Assembly (NCBI GenBank): GCA_000507305.1
Contig: DF241627.1
Location: 7,048-71,047, forward strand
Reading direction: 5' to 3'
DNA length: 64,000 nucleotides
Source: Breviolum minutum Mf 1.05b.01
Taxonomy: Eukaryota > Sar > Dinophyceae > Suessiales > Symbiodiniaceae
The first letter of the stretch is position 1, and each line of letters begins with the position of its first letter. Positions 11,655-22,205 of the stretch are shown here, piece after piece. Under the pieces are notes generated by a model. The model saw only the letters and a list, made by a program, of their open reading frames with translations. It made no database searches and was not told the origin of the DNA. Both the position numbers and the translations under genes were made by a program.

Positions 11655-11870
11655 AAAGCAAGAACCACATGACATGAAAAGAAAAAACACCATGACATGT
11701 GAAAAGATTTCCTCATGCCACATACAAAAGAAACGGTATCATATGACATGTAAAAGACAACCACCATGACATGTAAAAATACAACCAGCATGCCGTGTAA
11801 AAGCAGAACCACCATGACGTGGGAAAGAACAAAGACCATGACATGTAAAAGTACAAACACCAAGACAAAG
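11655..11870. repeat. CCATGACATGG minisatellite, cluster 4
   Basis: About eight degenerate units upstream of the first recognised exon of gene A, so in a further intron or its 5' region. Confidence 0.75.
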
Positions 11871-12030
11871 GCCTAGTACATGCAACTTCCAAGCTTCTGG
11901 CTCGTTCAAGCCACCACAGGACGCCCCCACTATTGAAGACACATACAGCTGCAAAACACACAAATTTGGCAACAGAAACCATAGGTCAACCAAAATGTAC
12001 ATAATAGAAGCAAAAGAGATTTATTTGCAG

Positions 12031-12072
12031 GGGATATCCCAGCGAAATGGGGGATAAACCAGCGAAATGGCC
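12031..12072 (-). repeat. Right inverted terminal repeat with two tandem units
   Basis: Two 20 bp units, GGGATATCCCAGCGAAATGG and GGGATAAACCAGCGAAATGG, lie in tandem and end in GGCC. Reverse-complemented, the second unit matches 414-435. Repeated sub-terminal units of this sort are common transposase binding sites in DNA transposons; binding here is inference. Confidence 0.5.
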
Positions 12073-12108
12073 ATTTCACCAGGAAAACCCCTCATTTCAG
12101 ATTTCATA

Positions 12109-15100
12109 GGTTTAACCCTTCGAAATGACTGTCTGGGAACAGCTATCTTTCATGACTTGCATTCAAAAGGAAAATACATGCAACTTGCTGATCGTTTGAA
12201 TTCAACCAAGCCATCACTTCTATGGATTAGACTTGCTGGCCCTGCATGTGGCTCTGGTAATCGTAAAGACGACAGGCGAGCTGAGTATCTTGTCAAACTT
12301 GTTCTAGCACAGATATCCCTTGGTCGAGCAGTAATTGTTGAAGGCAATGTTAGATCAGAGGGTTGGAACTTGAGACCAATAAGAGAACTTAGCCAACGTG
12401 GACTGAAGGAGTCCTTGCATAAATGGTGTAGGTATCAAGGCCAAGACGATGATGCTTGTGGTGCCTCTACCAGAATTTGGTCGAATTTGGAACTCATAAG
12501 CTGTAGTGAGTGTCAATGCAGGACTGATCGTAAGCATTTCACCATGAAACAATTTGCTGATGTTAGCAAGTTGGAAGCTGCAGTGCTGTCGCACATCATG
12601 CAAGACGTGTTGTCGTGTGTTCGCAACAACGCTTGTGACATACAACCTGAGTCAAAGAATGACGCAATTCCGCCAACCAAACTAAGTTCTTTGCATACTT
12701 CAAAACAGGATTCGATATCAACTACTGTTCCGACCTCATCTCACGCCAACAAGACCTTACCTATAACCAAAGTTGGAACGTTATCTACTACTGATTTGAC
12801 TTTATCTCCTACAACAGTTTCGTCAACATCAACTGCCAAGGTAAGATTTGATAATTCAAGCCAACTTTCTAATAACATGCCGGTGTCGTCGTTCCCAACT
12901 GAGCAGGCCAATCGTCAGAAGGAACGTAAGAAAGCAGGCATTGTTGCTAAGAAGAGAAAACAACATGTTGAGCAACATAATGATGATGTTGGTGATAATC
13001 TTGAAAGTATTGATGTTGAATTGAAAGAACTGATACACTATCAGAATTTGCAACATGAAGAAATCAATCGTAGCAACTATGAGCACAGTGTTCTATCACA
13101 TTTTCTTTCGTGTCCTCCCTGTGCTGATGATAATCAATACCATGGCTTAACAGGTAGCCAACTTGGAGCATTCGTTTCGACCTATATGTCACAACATCGT
13201 GAGACAATCCATGTGTGTGAGTTGTTTGGTGGACAAGCACACACATCAACCTTGTGTGCAAAACTTTACAATCTTAAGAGTGGTCGCAACTTTGAACTTC
13301 AATGTGGTGTTGATCTTCTTACTGAAAGGGGTCGTCGTGAAATGTGGGAATATGTTAATGTGACAAAACCAACCATAATCATAATGGCACCGCCGTGCCG
13401 TGGTTTTAGTCCATGGTCTTTTCTCAATGAAATCATTCACCCCGACGCTGTAGCAGAAGCAAGAGCACAAGGAATACCTTTAGCAAACCTGTGTGCAGCA
13501 GTTGCAAAACACCAATTGGATAACAACAGACATTTCGTTCTTGAGCAACCGCGTCAGAGCACATTGTTTCAGATAGATTCTTGGAAGAAATTGATGCCCA
13601 GGATTCATGACGCTGTGTGTGATCAATGTTGCTTTGGTTTAGTGAGTAGCTCGGGAGATATGCTGAAGAAACCAACCAGATTTGTCGCTTCACATCCTAT
13701 TCTTCTTGAACATGTCAGGAATCGTTTCTGCAATCAACGCCATGAACATGGTAAGGTGAAGTCAGAAGCCGAACGTTGGCCAATCAAACTTTGTCGTGCT
13801 TTAGCAAGAGGCATTGCAGATTTGTTGAGTGGCGATAACGCATACCTAGCAGACGTTCGTGCATTTCCGACATATAGTTGTCCAGGATGTAGAGGCCACA
13901 TTCGGAAGGAAGATCCTCGACATGTTCGTGATGAGACATGTAAGTTTCGTGAAGTGCCGAGCATTGAATGGACATGTGTTGGATGTCGTCGCCACAAGGA
14001 TCGGTCTGATCCTTCTCATACACTTGATGAGAACTGTCGTTGGGCAGCAGCTCGGATGGTACTTGAAGGAGCTGGTAGACCAAGAACTGGACGACACCCA
14101 AGAGATCCCGCTGTTCCTGCTTCAAGTGAACCGACATCTAGTCTTAGACCTGTGGATGAGCCGCATCCACCAGATGTTCTTGCTGACGGTGGTGAACCTA
14201 TCCTTGAAGATGCAGTTCGTGAGATCGCTGAAGCTGCACGACCAAGTGAAGAACCAGAAGTGCTCAGTCCTGAGCAAGCCGCAGCCAGAAGAAGATCTAA
14301 GATGTCAGCTGAAGTTCAGGCAGGACGGGATCCCGACTTGATCCCAGCAGCTGGTCTAGAAGCAGATCTTGATCGTGAAGTTGAAGCTGGCGGAGGCGAA
14401 CCACTTCGCCCTCCTAATGCCGAAGATGCTGAAGCATCTGTTCCCATAGCTGAATCTCCAGAGTGGAGCAGGTTTGATCTTGGAACTTCATTGCAACTTC
14501 TTCGTTCAGTTCGTGCAGGAGTGATCAGAAGAACATTGCGTAAGTTGCATATCAGATGGTACCATGCACCTGCTAAACGCATGGGTACATTGCTGTCAGC
14601 AGCTGGTGTTAATCCTGAAGTGATCAAACTTCTGCCAGATATCGTTTCAACCTGCAACATTTGTCGTGCATGGTCCAAGCCTGGATCAAAGTCGATAACA
14701 TCAACTAGGTTGCCTGAGAGATTNNNNNNNNNNNNNNNNNNNNNNNNNNNNNNNNNNNNNNNNNNNNNNNNNNNNNNNNNNNNNNNNNNNNNNNNNNNNN
14801 NNNNNNNNNNNNNNNNNNNNNNNNNNNNNNNNNNNNNNNNNNNNNNNNNNNNNAATGCTGCGTCAGCATCCCAACCTTCGTCAACAGCAGTGATCGAAAG
14901 AACACACAATGTGTTAACTCGTGATGAAGCAATCCAAAACTCAGAATTGTGTCGCTTGGCAATGGTTAAGGAACTTAACCGATGGCAAAAACATGGAGCT
15001 TGGAAAAGAATGGCACTGAAAGATAGTCATAACCTTCTTAGATCGAAGTGGGTTCTTAAGTGGAAGCAGATAAATGGAAAGAAAGACATCAAGGGTCGTT

Positions 15101-16605
15101 TAGTGGCTGAAGGGTTTCAAGACAAACAAAGCTTGAACACTTTCTCTGGAACAACAAGTCGTTGGGGCCAGCGTCTGGTTCTTGCAGTCGCAACACAGAA
15201 TTCTTGGAGCTTGATGTCTGCTGATGTGTCTGAGGCGTTCTTGAGAGGAATAACTTTTGAGCAGCTTCATGCATTAGATAAGTCGCAACCCTTAAGAATC
15301 GTTGAAATTTCTTTGCCGCCAGGAACTGAACAGTTGGTTCAATCACTTCCTGGAATGGAAGGATATAATCCAAGTGTAGAATGCCTTTCGTTGCTTAAGC
15401 CGGGTTTCGGATTGAAGGATGCACCTCGCTTGTGGAATCTTGCATTGCACCAAGTGCTTGATCAAGGTGGTCTGAAGCCAGTACAGACCGATAAGCAGTT
15501 GTTCGTCAAACATCGCAATGAGCGATTGGTTCTCTTAATGTCAGTACATGTTGATGATCTTAAGATGACTGGTGAGACAGCAGAAATGGAATCCATCATA
15601 AAACTACTGACAGAGCACTTCGATGAACTGAAACTGGAGCAAGACAACTTCGAGCACCTTGGTTTGCGTCATGAGCTACATGCTGATGGTTCTCGCAGTG
15701 TTAACCAAGAACATTATGTGTCCGAGCTTGCATTCATAAATGAAGAAGGATGTAAGTCAAGACCAACAGAACTTGTCGATGAGACCATGAAATCTCAGTA
15801 CTTGTCCCTGTTGGGTGGAGTTGCATGGGTGGTGCAAACAAGGCCGGATATAGCTATCTTTGTGTCAGCCCTTCAACGCAAGTTGCAAGCACCGTGTGGT
15901 AAAGATGTGATGAATCTTAATCGTGTTCTTGCATATGTAAAGCGAAAGCCCCTAAAGTTTACTTACCATAAGTTGCGCAATCCTTGGGGAATCTTCGTGA
16001 TAAGTGATAGCAGCTTCAAAGGTGAGGGCGACGATGCTCTGGCGATGAGGAGCGGGGTCATAGCGCTAGGTGACCGGGACGGGCCAAACGTAGGCCAAAA
16101 TGGCTTGCAGGTGCTCGAATTCGTTGCTAAGAAGCAGTCAAGAATTTGCCGGTCTACTTTTACAGCAGAGCTTTACAGTGCGTTGGATTTGTCTGGTTTA
16201 GCCAGCACCATAAGCTTAGCCATGACAGAGATTCTGTCGGGTCCTCGGTCAGCACACCAGCTGGCAAGTATGCAAGAGCAAGGCCAAAATGTGTTGCCAA
16301 TGGACCTTATGATCGATGCTAAGTCGGTGTACGATTCGGTGTCTACGCCAGACCCGAAGGCTACGACAGATAGATTGATGCTTATTCACGTGCTTAAACT
16401 TCGTGAGTTACTTGCTTTGAAAATCATATCGCGGTTGCTTTGGTTGGATACCAGAGATATGTTAGCCGACGGTTTGAACAAAGGCATAGTGCCACGAGAA
16501 GCCTTGAGACAGATGTGTACTTCAGGAAGCTGGACCGTCAATCATGAGTTTAGAACCTTCGAGTGCAACAACGCTGGAGAAAATCTCAATGACATACCAA
16601 CCTGA
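12109..16605 (+). CDS. Copia-1 polyprotein (downstream part) with two methyltransferase-like domains
   Basis: The frame is open from 12067, but I place the true resumption at the flanking repeat. Domains in order: a degenerate methyltransferase-like domain (12217-12650: GPACGSG, VIVEGN); a Ser/Thr-rich linker; a second, better one (13200-13800: ELFGGQAH, MAPPCRGFS, LEQPRQS, KPTRF); two zinc modules C-x2-C-x10-H-x5-C (13879 and 13975); a Pro/Glu-rich linker; an integrase-type HHCC motif (14540-14680, ending CNIC). After a 130-N gap come RT (14930-15780, with HVDD in place of YVDD) and RNase H (15990-16560: ISDSSFKG, AELYSALD, DTRDMLADGL). The stop is TGA at 16603-16605. The integrase DDE core is not seen and must lie in the gap or be lost. 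No 3' LTR was found. Confidence 0.8.
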   Translation, partial: GLTLRNDCLGTAIFHDLHSKGKYMQLADRLNSTKPSLLWIRLAGPACGSGNRKDDRRAEYLVKLVLAQISLGRAVIVEGNVRSEGWNLRPIRELSQRGLKESLHKWCRYQGQDDDACGASTRIWSNLELISCSECQCRTDRKHFTMKQFADVSKLEAAVLSHIMQDVLSCVRNNACDIQPESKNDAIPPTKLSSLHTSKQDSISTTVPTSSHANKTLPITKVGTLSTTDLTLSPTTVSSTSTAKVRFDNSSQLSNNMPVSSFPTEQANRQKERKKAGIVAKKRKQHVEQHNDDVGDNLESIDVELKELIHYQNLQHEEINRSNYEHSVLSHFLSCPPCADDNQYHGLTGSQLGAFVSTYMSQHRETIHVCELFGGQAHTSTLCAKLYNLKSGRNFELQCGVDLLTERGRREMWEYVNVTKPTIIIMAPPCRGFSPWSFLNEIIHPDAVAEARAQGIPLANLCAAVAKHQLDNNRHFVLEQPRQSTLFQIDSWKKLMPRIHDAVCDQCCFGLVSSSGDMLKKPTRFVASHPILLEHVRNRFCNQRHEHGKVKSEAERWPIKLCRALARGIADLLSGDNAYLADVRAFPTYSCPGCRGHIRKEDPRHVRDETCKFREVPSIEWTCVGCRRHKDRSDPSHTLDENCRWAAARMVLEGAGRPRTGRHPRDPAVPASSEPTSSLRPVDEPHPPDVLADGGEPILEDAVREIAEAARPSEEPEVLSPEQAAARRRSKMSAEVQAGRDPDLIPAAGLEADLDREVEAGGGEPLRPPNAEDAEASVPIAESPEWSRFDLGTSLQLLRSVRAGVIRRTLRKLHIRWYHAPAKRMGTLLSAAGVNPEVIKLLPDIVSTCNICRAWSKPGSKSITSTRLPERXXXXXXXXXXXXXXXXXXXXXXXXXXXXXXXXXXXXXXXXXXXXNAASASQPSSTAVIERTHNVLTRDEAIQNSELCRLAMVKELNRWQKHGAWKRMALKDSHNLLRSKWVLKWKQINGKKDIKGRLVAEGFQDKQSLNTFSGTTSRWGQRLVLAVATQNSWSLMSADVSEAFLRGITFEQLHALDKSQPLRIVEISLPPGTEQLVQSLPGMEGYNPSVECLSLLKPGFGLKDAPRLWNLALHQVLDQGGLKPVQTDKQLFVKHRNERLVLLMSVHVDDLKMTGETAEMESIIKLLTEHFDELKLEQDNFEHLGLRHELHADGSRSVNQEHYVSELAFINEEGCKSRPTELVDETMKSQYLSLLGGVAWVVQTRPDIAIFVSALQRKLQAPCGKDVMNLNRVLAYVKRKPLKFTYHKLRNPWGIFVISDSSFKGEGDDALAMRSGVIALGDRDGPNVGQNGLQVLEFVAKKQSRICRSTFTAELYSALDLSGLASTISLAMTEILSGPRSAHQLASMQEQGQNVLPMDLMIDAKSVYDSVSTPDPKATTDRLMLIHVLKLRELLALKIISRLLWLDTRDMLADGLNKGIVPREALRQMCTSGSWTVNHEFRTFECNNAGENLNDIPT
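12112..12123. repeat. Right flanking direct repeat (TTAACCCTTCGA)
   Basis: Second copy of the 12 bp repeat at 399-410. Here it is read in frame as L-T-L-R at the point where the copia-1 polyprotein resumes. Confidence 0.5.
14724..14853. other. Assembly gap of 130 N inside copia-1
   Basis: 130 unknown bases separate the integrase HHCC motif from the RT region. An integrase catalytic core needs about 450-600 bp, so either the gap length is nominal or the core is deleted. The frame on both sides is compatible with 130 bases, which may be chance. Confidence 0.95.
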
Positions 16606-16749
16606 GTCAAATGGTACATGTCTTAGTTAACCTCCTGATAAGGCCCTTTGAGCATGTGATGTGTCATCCTCTTTCGGCACAAACCGCCCAGACTGCAGTT
16701 ATTCGTTTCATGCCTTTTAGGCAGGTCAACCGACCTATGTGAATTAGCC

Positions 16750-17103
16750 ATGCCTGTCTTTCGAGCCCCACGACCTCAGATGAAACCGTCCGAAGCTGTG
16801 GAAAAGGGTGCAGCGGCTAAGCAGTCACAGATGTTTGTCAGTTGGGGTTCCAAGTTGCATTTGCATTCAGACTGCAATAACGGGCTTTCGCTATCATTGT
16901 TTGGGGTGGGATGGTGTTACCATGGTATACCAGCACCCTCCAAGGGGTGGTATGTAAACCCTAAGGGGTTGCTTTGTTTAACACTGTCTTGGAGGGTCCA
17001 TGTCAAGTACGCTGCCTTGGGAAGAATCAGCTGCTGGCATTTTGCTAGGCAGATGCTCCATACCACGAGCCTTGAGCCAAGTGGATCACTGGCAAGTGGT
17101 TGA
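16750..17103 (+). CDS. Small ORF downstream of copia-1 pol
   Basis: 117 codons from ATG, in base composition similar to copia-1. It includes SWGSKLHLHSDCNN, which resembles the G-x-x-x-H-x4-C pattern seen in small trailing peptides of some dinoflagellate copia elements. It may be a 3' accessory ORF or chance. Nothing else is recognised. Confidence 0.25.
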   Translation: MPVFRAPRPQMKPSEAVEKGAAAKQSQMFVSWGSKLHLHSDCNNGLSLSLFGVGWCYHGIPAPSKGWYVNPKGLLCLTLSWRVHVKYAALGRISCWHFARQMLHTTSLEPSGSLASG

Positions 17104-18429
17104 GGTTTGTCGCCATAGGTCATGTGTGAATGGTTCCTAGATGCTCCTAGCTATTCCAGCATACTGTCCTGAGAACTAACGTATCCCCTACTAGAAAGAT
17201 TTGGAAAATGTTGTTTCCCTATTCCATCAGGAGGGTTTTGATTACTTCCCCTGCAGTATGCAGACAGTTTTTGCTGAGATACATGTAGAATTGGATTCTC
17301 AAGCAGCACTGGTTGTTATGCCTGACTTATCACCACCTTACAAACATATCAAAAACCAGCTATGAATGTTTTTTTTAAGAGAGGTAGCTGGAACAACTGC
17401 CAGAGTTCTTGGGAAATGCCTTGCTAACCCTTGAGGATGATGATGTCCCATTCTAAAGCTGGATTCTGCCCAGATAAATCACACACTGTGAGTGATACTG
17501 TTTATGGACACCCTTGCGAATGATACCAGTTCACATCCTGGAAAAATACTGTACTCCCACGCAATTTAGCATAGAATCTGAAAATCAATGGTTGGAAGAT
17601 TAATTTCCTTTTGGGATGGCCTATTTTCACGTTCCATGTTAGTTCTCGGGGGTGTATCTCATGACATAAACAAGAAAGTTTCTTTATCAACTGATGCAAG
17701 AATTTCTCCCCACAAAGCATGGATCTAGAATCAATTTCATGTTTAGCATGTTCACCCTGAAAATGAACATCGAACCTTAAAAAAATCACACAATTGAAAA
17801 GGAAAATCATCATCCGAATCCTCCGTGGTGTAACATTTGTAGCCTTATTATAAACGCCAAAAAAAATTGAGGCTAATGGCTCGGTGTAAACGTCCACCTT
17901 CATTTTTTTTCCAGGGGATTTTTGGTGATATCAGTCCTTCGTGGAATGTTTGTCACCCTAACAGTTTGGCGGTTCGGTACACAGGGAATTCCTTTACTTT
18001 TCCACGAATAGTTGGTTGGCCGGTGAAGACATGATTGATTTCAGAGAAGATGTTTGCTCATGATTGTTCTGGTGTTTGCCTGGCTTCGTTTCAAAAGACC
18101 TTGGACAAAATGTTAAACGTATTTTTTTTACACCCCAGAAATCTGTAGAAATCTAACATTGATACCAGGAATGACAATATTTTCAGAAAGGAGTCCACCT
18201 TTTCCAAACCATCCATGTTCAGGTACTTTTGCTGTTAGTTTCAGGGAGGGTACATAGATTGTTACTGTTCCTCCTCAAATAGTATCCATCAAAAAATTGA
18301 ATAGTACCTTACCAACGGACCCCGAAGTAAGTTGCGATTGCAGCCATGAGATACTCAGGTTTAGGGGTTTGTGCAGTGGGTCCTTTTTTTTTCTCAGATT
18401 TCTTGGATCATATTAAAACATACACATCG

Positions 18430-18527
18430 GTAATCTAACATAGCTGGCTGGAAAATGGACCCTTACTGAAGATGCATTTCCTATTAAGATTTGGGGATTT
18501 TCCAGCCATCGCTATGTTAGTTTACCA
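18430..18527. mobile_element. MITE-like inverted repeat (TAACATAGC type)
   Basis: Left arm TCTAACATAGCTGGCTGGAA pairs with right arm TTCCAGCCATCGCTATGTTAG. The same type occurs at 39575-39665. Confidence 0.7.
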
Positions 18528-19920
18528 GAGGGTACCATGCCCAAACCCGTTTTGCCCGAAAGTTTTCCTTCAAATCCTACCGGTCTATAAATTGGCGACT
18601 CTTTCAGCTTGAAAACGGACATTGGAATCATTTGCCGGCCAAACCTCCTTTAATGGGAAAAGTTCCGGCCATGTTTTTTTGTGTAAGGGGTGTAAATAAG
18701 ATGTGCAAACAAAAACTGACCTGCGGGTGAAAAACAAAAATCCCCACCATGTTATATAGATTATGCTCCGAATCAATGTCCAAGTTCCATATGATATCAC
18801 GCAGAATGGAAAAAGTTAGGATGGGGTTGTTGGGCAACTGCAACCAGAAACGCGAGACCGGTTTTGCCCCGTTTTGACTTATAGATCTATCTCAGCGAAA
18901 TCAAACCTGCAGATGCTTCAACCAAAACGACGTTTCATTGTGCCGGAGTTATTTGGTTCTTATCTGAGAGAACCAAGAGCTCAAAGGGGTTCACTCTTTC
19001 TATTGTAGTGACAATCAAAGCAACCAAAATATACAAAAATTATATATCAATCCTCCTACATACAAATCATGTCATTGCTTCATGTTTCTCCGGGGTCATC
19101 ATCGTAGCTTCTTCACCAAGTTTGTGAACCACTTCGCTTGGAATCTATGCCGTGGAATTGGCTTTTGATTAAGGTCTTCCAACGAGATCAACTACCAAAC
19201 AGAGAAGCAGGGAATCCCTTGGGGAGAAAAATGGTTTCAACAATTTCGGACCCGAAGATCCATGGGAAGAGTCGTGCAGGGAATCGTTGAGTGTTCAACA
19301 GGTGAAAACTAGGATTTGTTGCATCCACATCTTCCACTACTTTTCCGACTCTTGTACAATTGATGGGACATTTTCCACCATTTTATCAGCTCCACACTTT
19401 GCGCAGAAAATTCCTCCAGCAGTTTGTGCGAGTCATAAACCTGGAGGTTAGGATGAATTTGAAATGTGCCAATTTGCTCTTCATATGTGCAGGATTGTCA
19501 AATTGTCAGGTGTTTGTTGTCTTTCGTTTATATGACAAGAGGGGATAAAAGTCCTACACTACCTCCCACAATCATGGAAGTGGAAATACTTGTAAAGAAA
19601 ACTCATTTCGAAGTATCCCATTTTCCACTTCCACTTCTTTCAAATGGGATTTTCGGGGAAAAAACACGCCAACGACTTACAGTGAGGAAGAGTAACAGCA
19701 GCATTTCCAAGATTAGGCGGGTCAGATTCCTCAGTACTGAAGGGAAAAAAACGTTGAGAGGAAAACTTCCCGTTTAATGCCGTTTTGTTCTTAGGTTGAT
19801 GAATGGTTTTTCGGCGCTTCGTTCTGTATATTTGCACATCTCTTATCATTGTACACGCTGACGAAACATGACTCAAGTAAAAATAGTGGTAGCAATTTGA
19901 TTTCCTGCATGCAACTAAGT

Positions 19921-20027
19921 CTAGGTGGTGGTTTCAAATATGTTTTATCTTCACCCCTATTTCGGGAAGATGAACCCATTTTTGACTAATATTTTTTCAG
20001 ATGGGTTGAAACTCAACCACCAACTAG
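19921..20027. mobile_element. MITE family B (CTAGGTGGTGG type)
   Basis: Ends CTAGGTGGTGGTTTCAA and TTGAAACTCAACCACCAACTAG are inverted repeats. The interior has TTTTCACCCC...GGGGAAGATGA...CAGATGGGTTG. At least nine copies lie in the window. Confidence 0.8.
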
Positions 20028-20532
20028 TTGCATTTTGGTTGCTACAAATGTACTGCTGTGCCAACAAGGTGGTTTTTCCATGCTTTTCTTGGGGGCCACC
20101 TATGTCAGGTTGCCCACCATTTCACTAAATGCTCAGTTGTGACGATGAACTAAAGACAGAGGTGTTGAATGGTGTTGCGGTGTTGCGTGTATTCTCGGGT
20201 TTTTTGTTGACGAAAGACGTGAACTGCACTGCGCAGCTTTCTCTTGCTCCCCCGGCGCGCGATTGAAAAGTCCGCAAACATGATCACATGATTTTCACAT
20301 CACAGGAATTTCCCACATTTTCTGCATAATTTTCAGGCTCGATTTTTGGCCTTCATTTTTTTGTTGCTTCCTTTTTTTCTGCGGACCATCGCGAACTGCG
20401 CACCACAAGTGCGTTGCACAGTTGTCAGCTACATCTTGAAGATTGATGACGATAGCAGTCACTGGGAAAGCATGGTTTCCATTGGTTTCCAGCAAAATTT
20501 GTTGAGCACAAGGGAGCACCATTTGAAGGTAC

Positions 20533-20637
20533 TACTGTTGATGGAAGAAATCCTGCACCAGTTGATATGTACAATATCCCATTATTTATAGGGTTTCATA
20601 CATCCCAGGTGGTGCAGGATTTCAGCCATCAACAGTA
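20533..20637. mobile_element. MITE family C (TACTGTTGATGG type)
   Basis: The 28 bp arms TACTGTTGATGG...CTGCACCA and TGGTGCAG...CCATCAACAGTA are nearly perfect inverted repeats around a TTTCATACATCCCAGG core. Confidence 0.85.
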
Positions 20638-21926
20638 TGGGGAGTTATATAGATTGTAAGTTTACACCAAAAAGTGGGCTGACTTAGCCTCAGTATGCCT
20701 CAATGATCCAAGATATTCCAGCTACGTAGAGCTGAGAAACGACGAAAAGACATCATGAACAGTAGATGAGTTCGGATCACTGAACATGTTAATCGCAAAA
20801 AATAAGGTTCAAAGAGGTGGTAATTCTCGAGACTTTCAGGGCAAATGTCACGGCAAATGTCTGGGGTGCACCATTCTGGCTTACACATACGTCGCTGTTT
20901 AACGTAAATCTGTGTGTTCACGTGTGTGTGTCCCCTTTGTGCAGACATTTTCCTTGGGTAAACAAGACTCCCAAATTGATTCATCTACCAGCATGGTTCA
21001 ATTGAAACTTTACTTATAGATGGCCCATAAGGTTATGTGTCCATTTTGTGTATTGTTGTTGCTGTTGAAAATGCACTGAAGAGGCACCTATGATGTAAAT
21101 TTTGTTGACATCTGAGCATATCTGAGCAGGATTTCAGACATCAAGACATCAACCATGTAGGATGCGGTTGGGTGAGAGGTCACGAAGTATCCTTAATCAA
21201 TGTGGTATCATTATGACGAGATACCAGCACCACAATGAATCAATATAAAGCATATAACTTATAGCAAAAGCACCTGAAAATGGGTAGTTGGATTACTACT
21301 TGTAGTTTTCCTTTGGGATGGCATATGTTCAGAGGTGAACTGCTAGTTTTAAGGAGTGTACTCATCATCGATCATTCCAACATCCATCGTGAAATCCTTG
21401 GTTTCCATCCTTTTACACCAAACATGGCAATGGAAAATCACCATTTTTAATAGGACATATATCATCTTCACATGCATGGTTGTCCATTGTCATGTTTTTT
21501 TTCAGGGGTGTTTGTCCTTCTTTTTACATCTGAATCTATATAATTCGCTTGATCTCCAGCAACAAAATTTTGCTGCATCCACATATATCCACATGATGCT
21601 GGACATGACAAGCTACTTCAAAAGGTAGGATAGGGGAAACCCCCTCCATTTTACCCAACATTTCAGGGTTTCGGATTTCAGATGCTTGTTCAGATACTCG
21701 AATTCACATCGGTATACCAGGAAAAATTACTTCTCATTTTGTTCCCAGTATGCCAAAAAAAAAAGCCCGGAATCAGTAATATCAAATCCATATTATTGTC
21801 CTTAAAGAAAAAATAAGGAGAGGTGAAGATTCAAAAACTTCGATCCACCAAACCCGAACCCCGAACCCAGCATCTCCGCAATCCCACGATCCATTCGTCA
21901 CGGCGGCCCCCCCTTGCACTCAGCAG

Positions 21927-22019
21927 CCGGAGTATAGCATGGTGAATGATGCCGCAGCCTTGGCGGGAACCTCTCGCGAGGCAATGCTGGTGAGGGAGAT
22001 GGAGGTGCCGGTCCCTTGG
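21927..22019 (+). CDS. Candidate exon (PEYSMVNDAAALAG)
   Basis: A 93 bp block, 31 whole codons, between CAGCAG and a GTGGGG donor. It reads PEYSMVNDAAALAGTSREAM and then LVREMEVPVPW. GC content is well above the flanks. It is one exon of a plus-strand gene of unknown function; whether it joins the exons further right is not known. Confidence 0.5.
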
Positions 22020-22059
22020 GTGGGGTTCATTGTGGGGGTTGGAGGTCTAGCCTTCCCTT

Positions 22060-22205
22060 GAAACGAACAGTTAGCCAGTTTAGCTACCCTGAAAATTGGA
22101 TGGTTGATGGTTGGTTGGAAGATGTATATTTATATATATTTCCTATTTGGGGCAGAATGGGCCTATTTTCAGGGGCTTACTTGCTGTTAGTTTCAGGGAG
22201 TGTAG
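22060..22205. mobile_element. MITE family A copy
   Basis: Core GGATGGTTG...TTGGAAGATG with a right end CTGTTAGTTTCAGGGAGTGT; the left arm (GTTAGCCAGTTTAGCTACCC) is diverged. Confidence 0.6.

Larger units (their letters stand above)
411..12111 (-). mobile_element. Candidate 11.7 kb DNA transposon inserted in copia-1
   Basis: The segment interrupts a copia polyprotein, is flanked by a 12 bp direct repeat and has imperfect inverted terminal repeats. It carries two minus-strand genes, and gene B ends only about 50 bp inside the left edge. Gene B has a transposase-like C-terminal region with candidate acidic residues, and an N-terminal methyltransferase-like domain. Seen directly: the repeats, the interruption and the genes. 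Inferred: that it moved as one unit by cut-and-paste. Exact ends are uncertain because the right inverted repeat lies about 39 bp inside the direct repeat while the left one starts about 4 bp inside. An alternative is two unrelated events, or captured host genes. Confidence 0.55.
17104..21926. other. AT-rich stretch with MITE fragments, no convincing gene
   Basis: No exon with coherent composition and splice signals is visible. The stretch holds decayed MITE copies (about 17577-17655 and 18190-18255, core ATGGTTGGAAGAT), complete ones listed separately, and simple AT-rich sequence. Confidence 0.6.
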
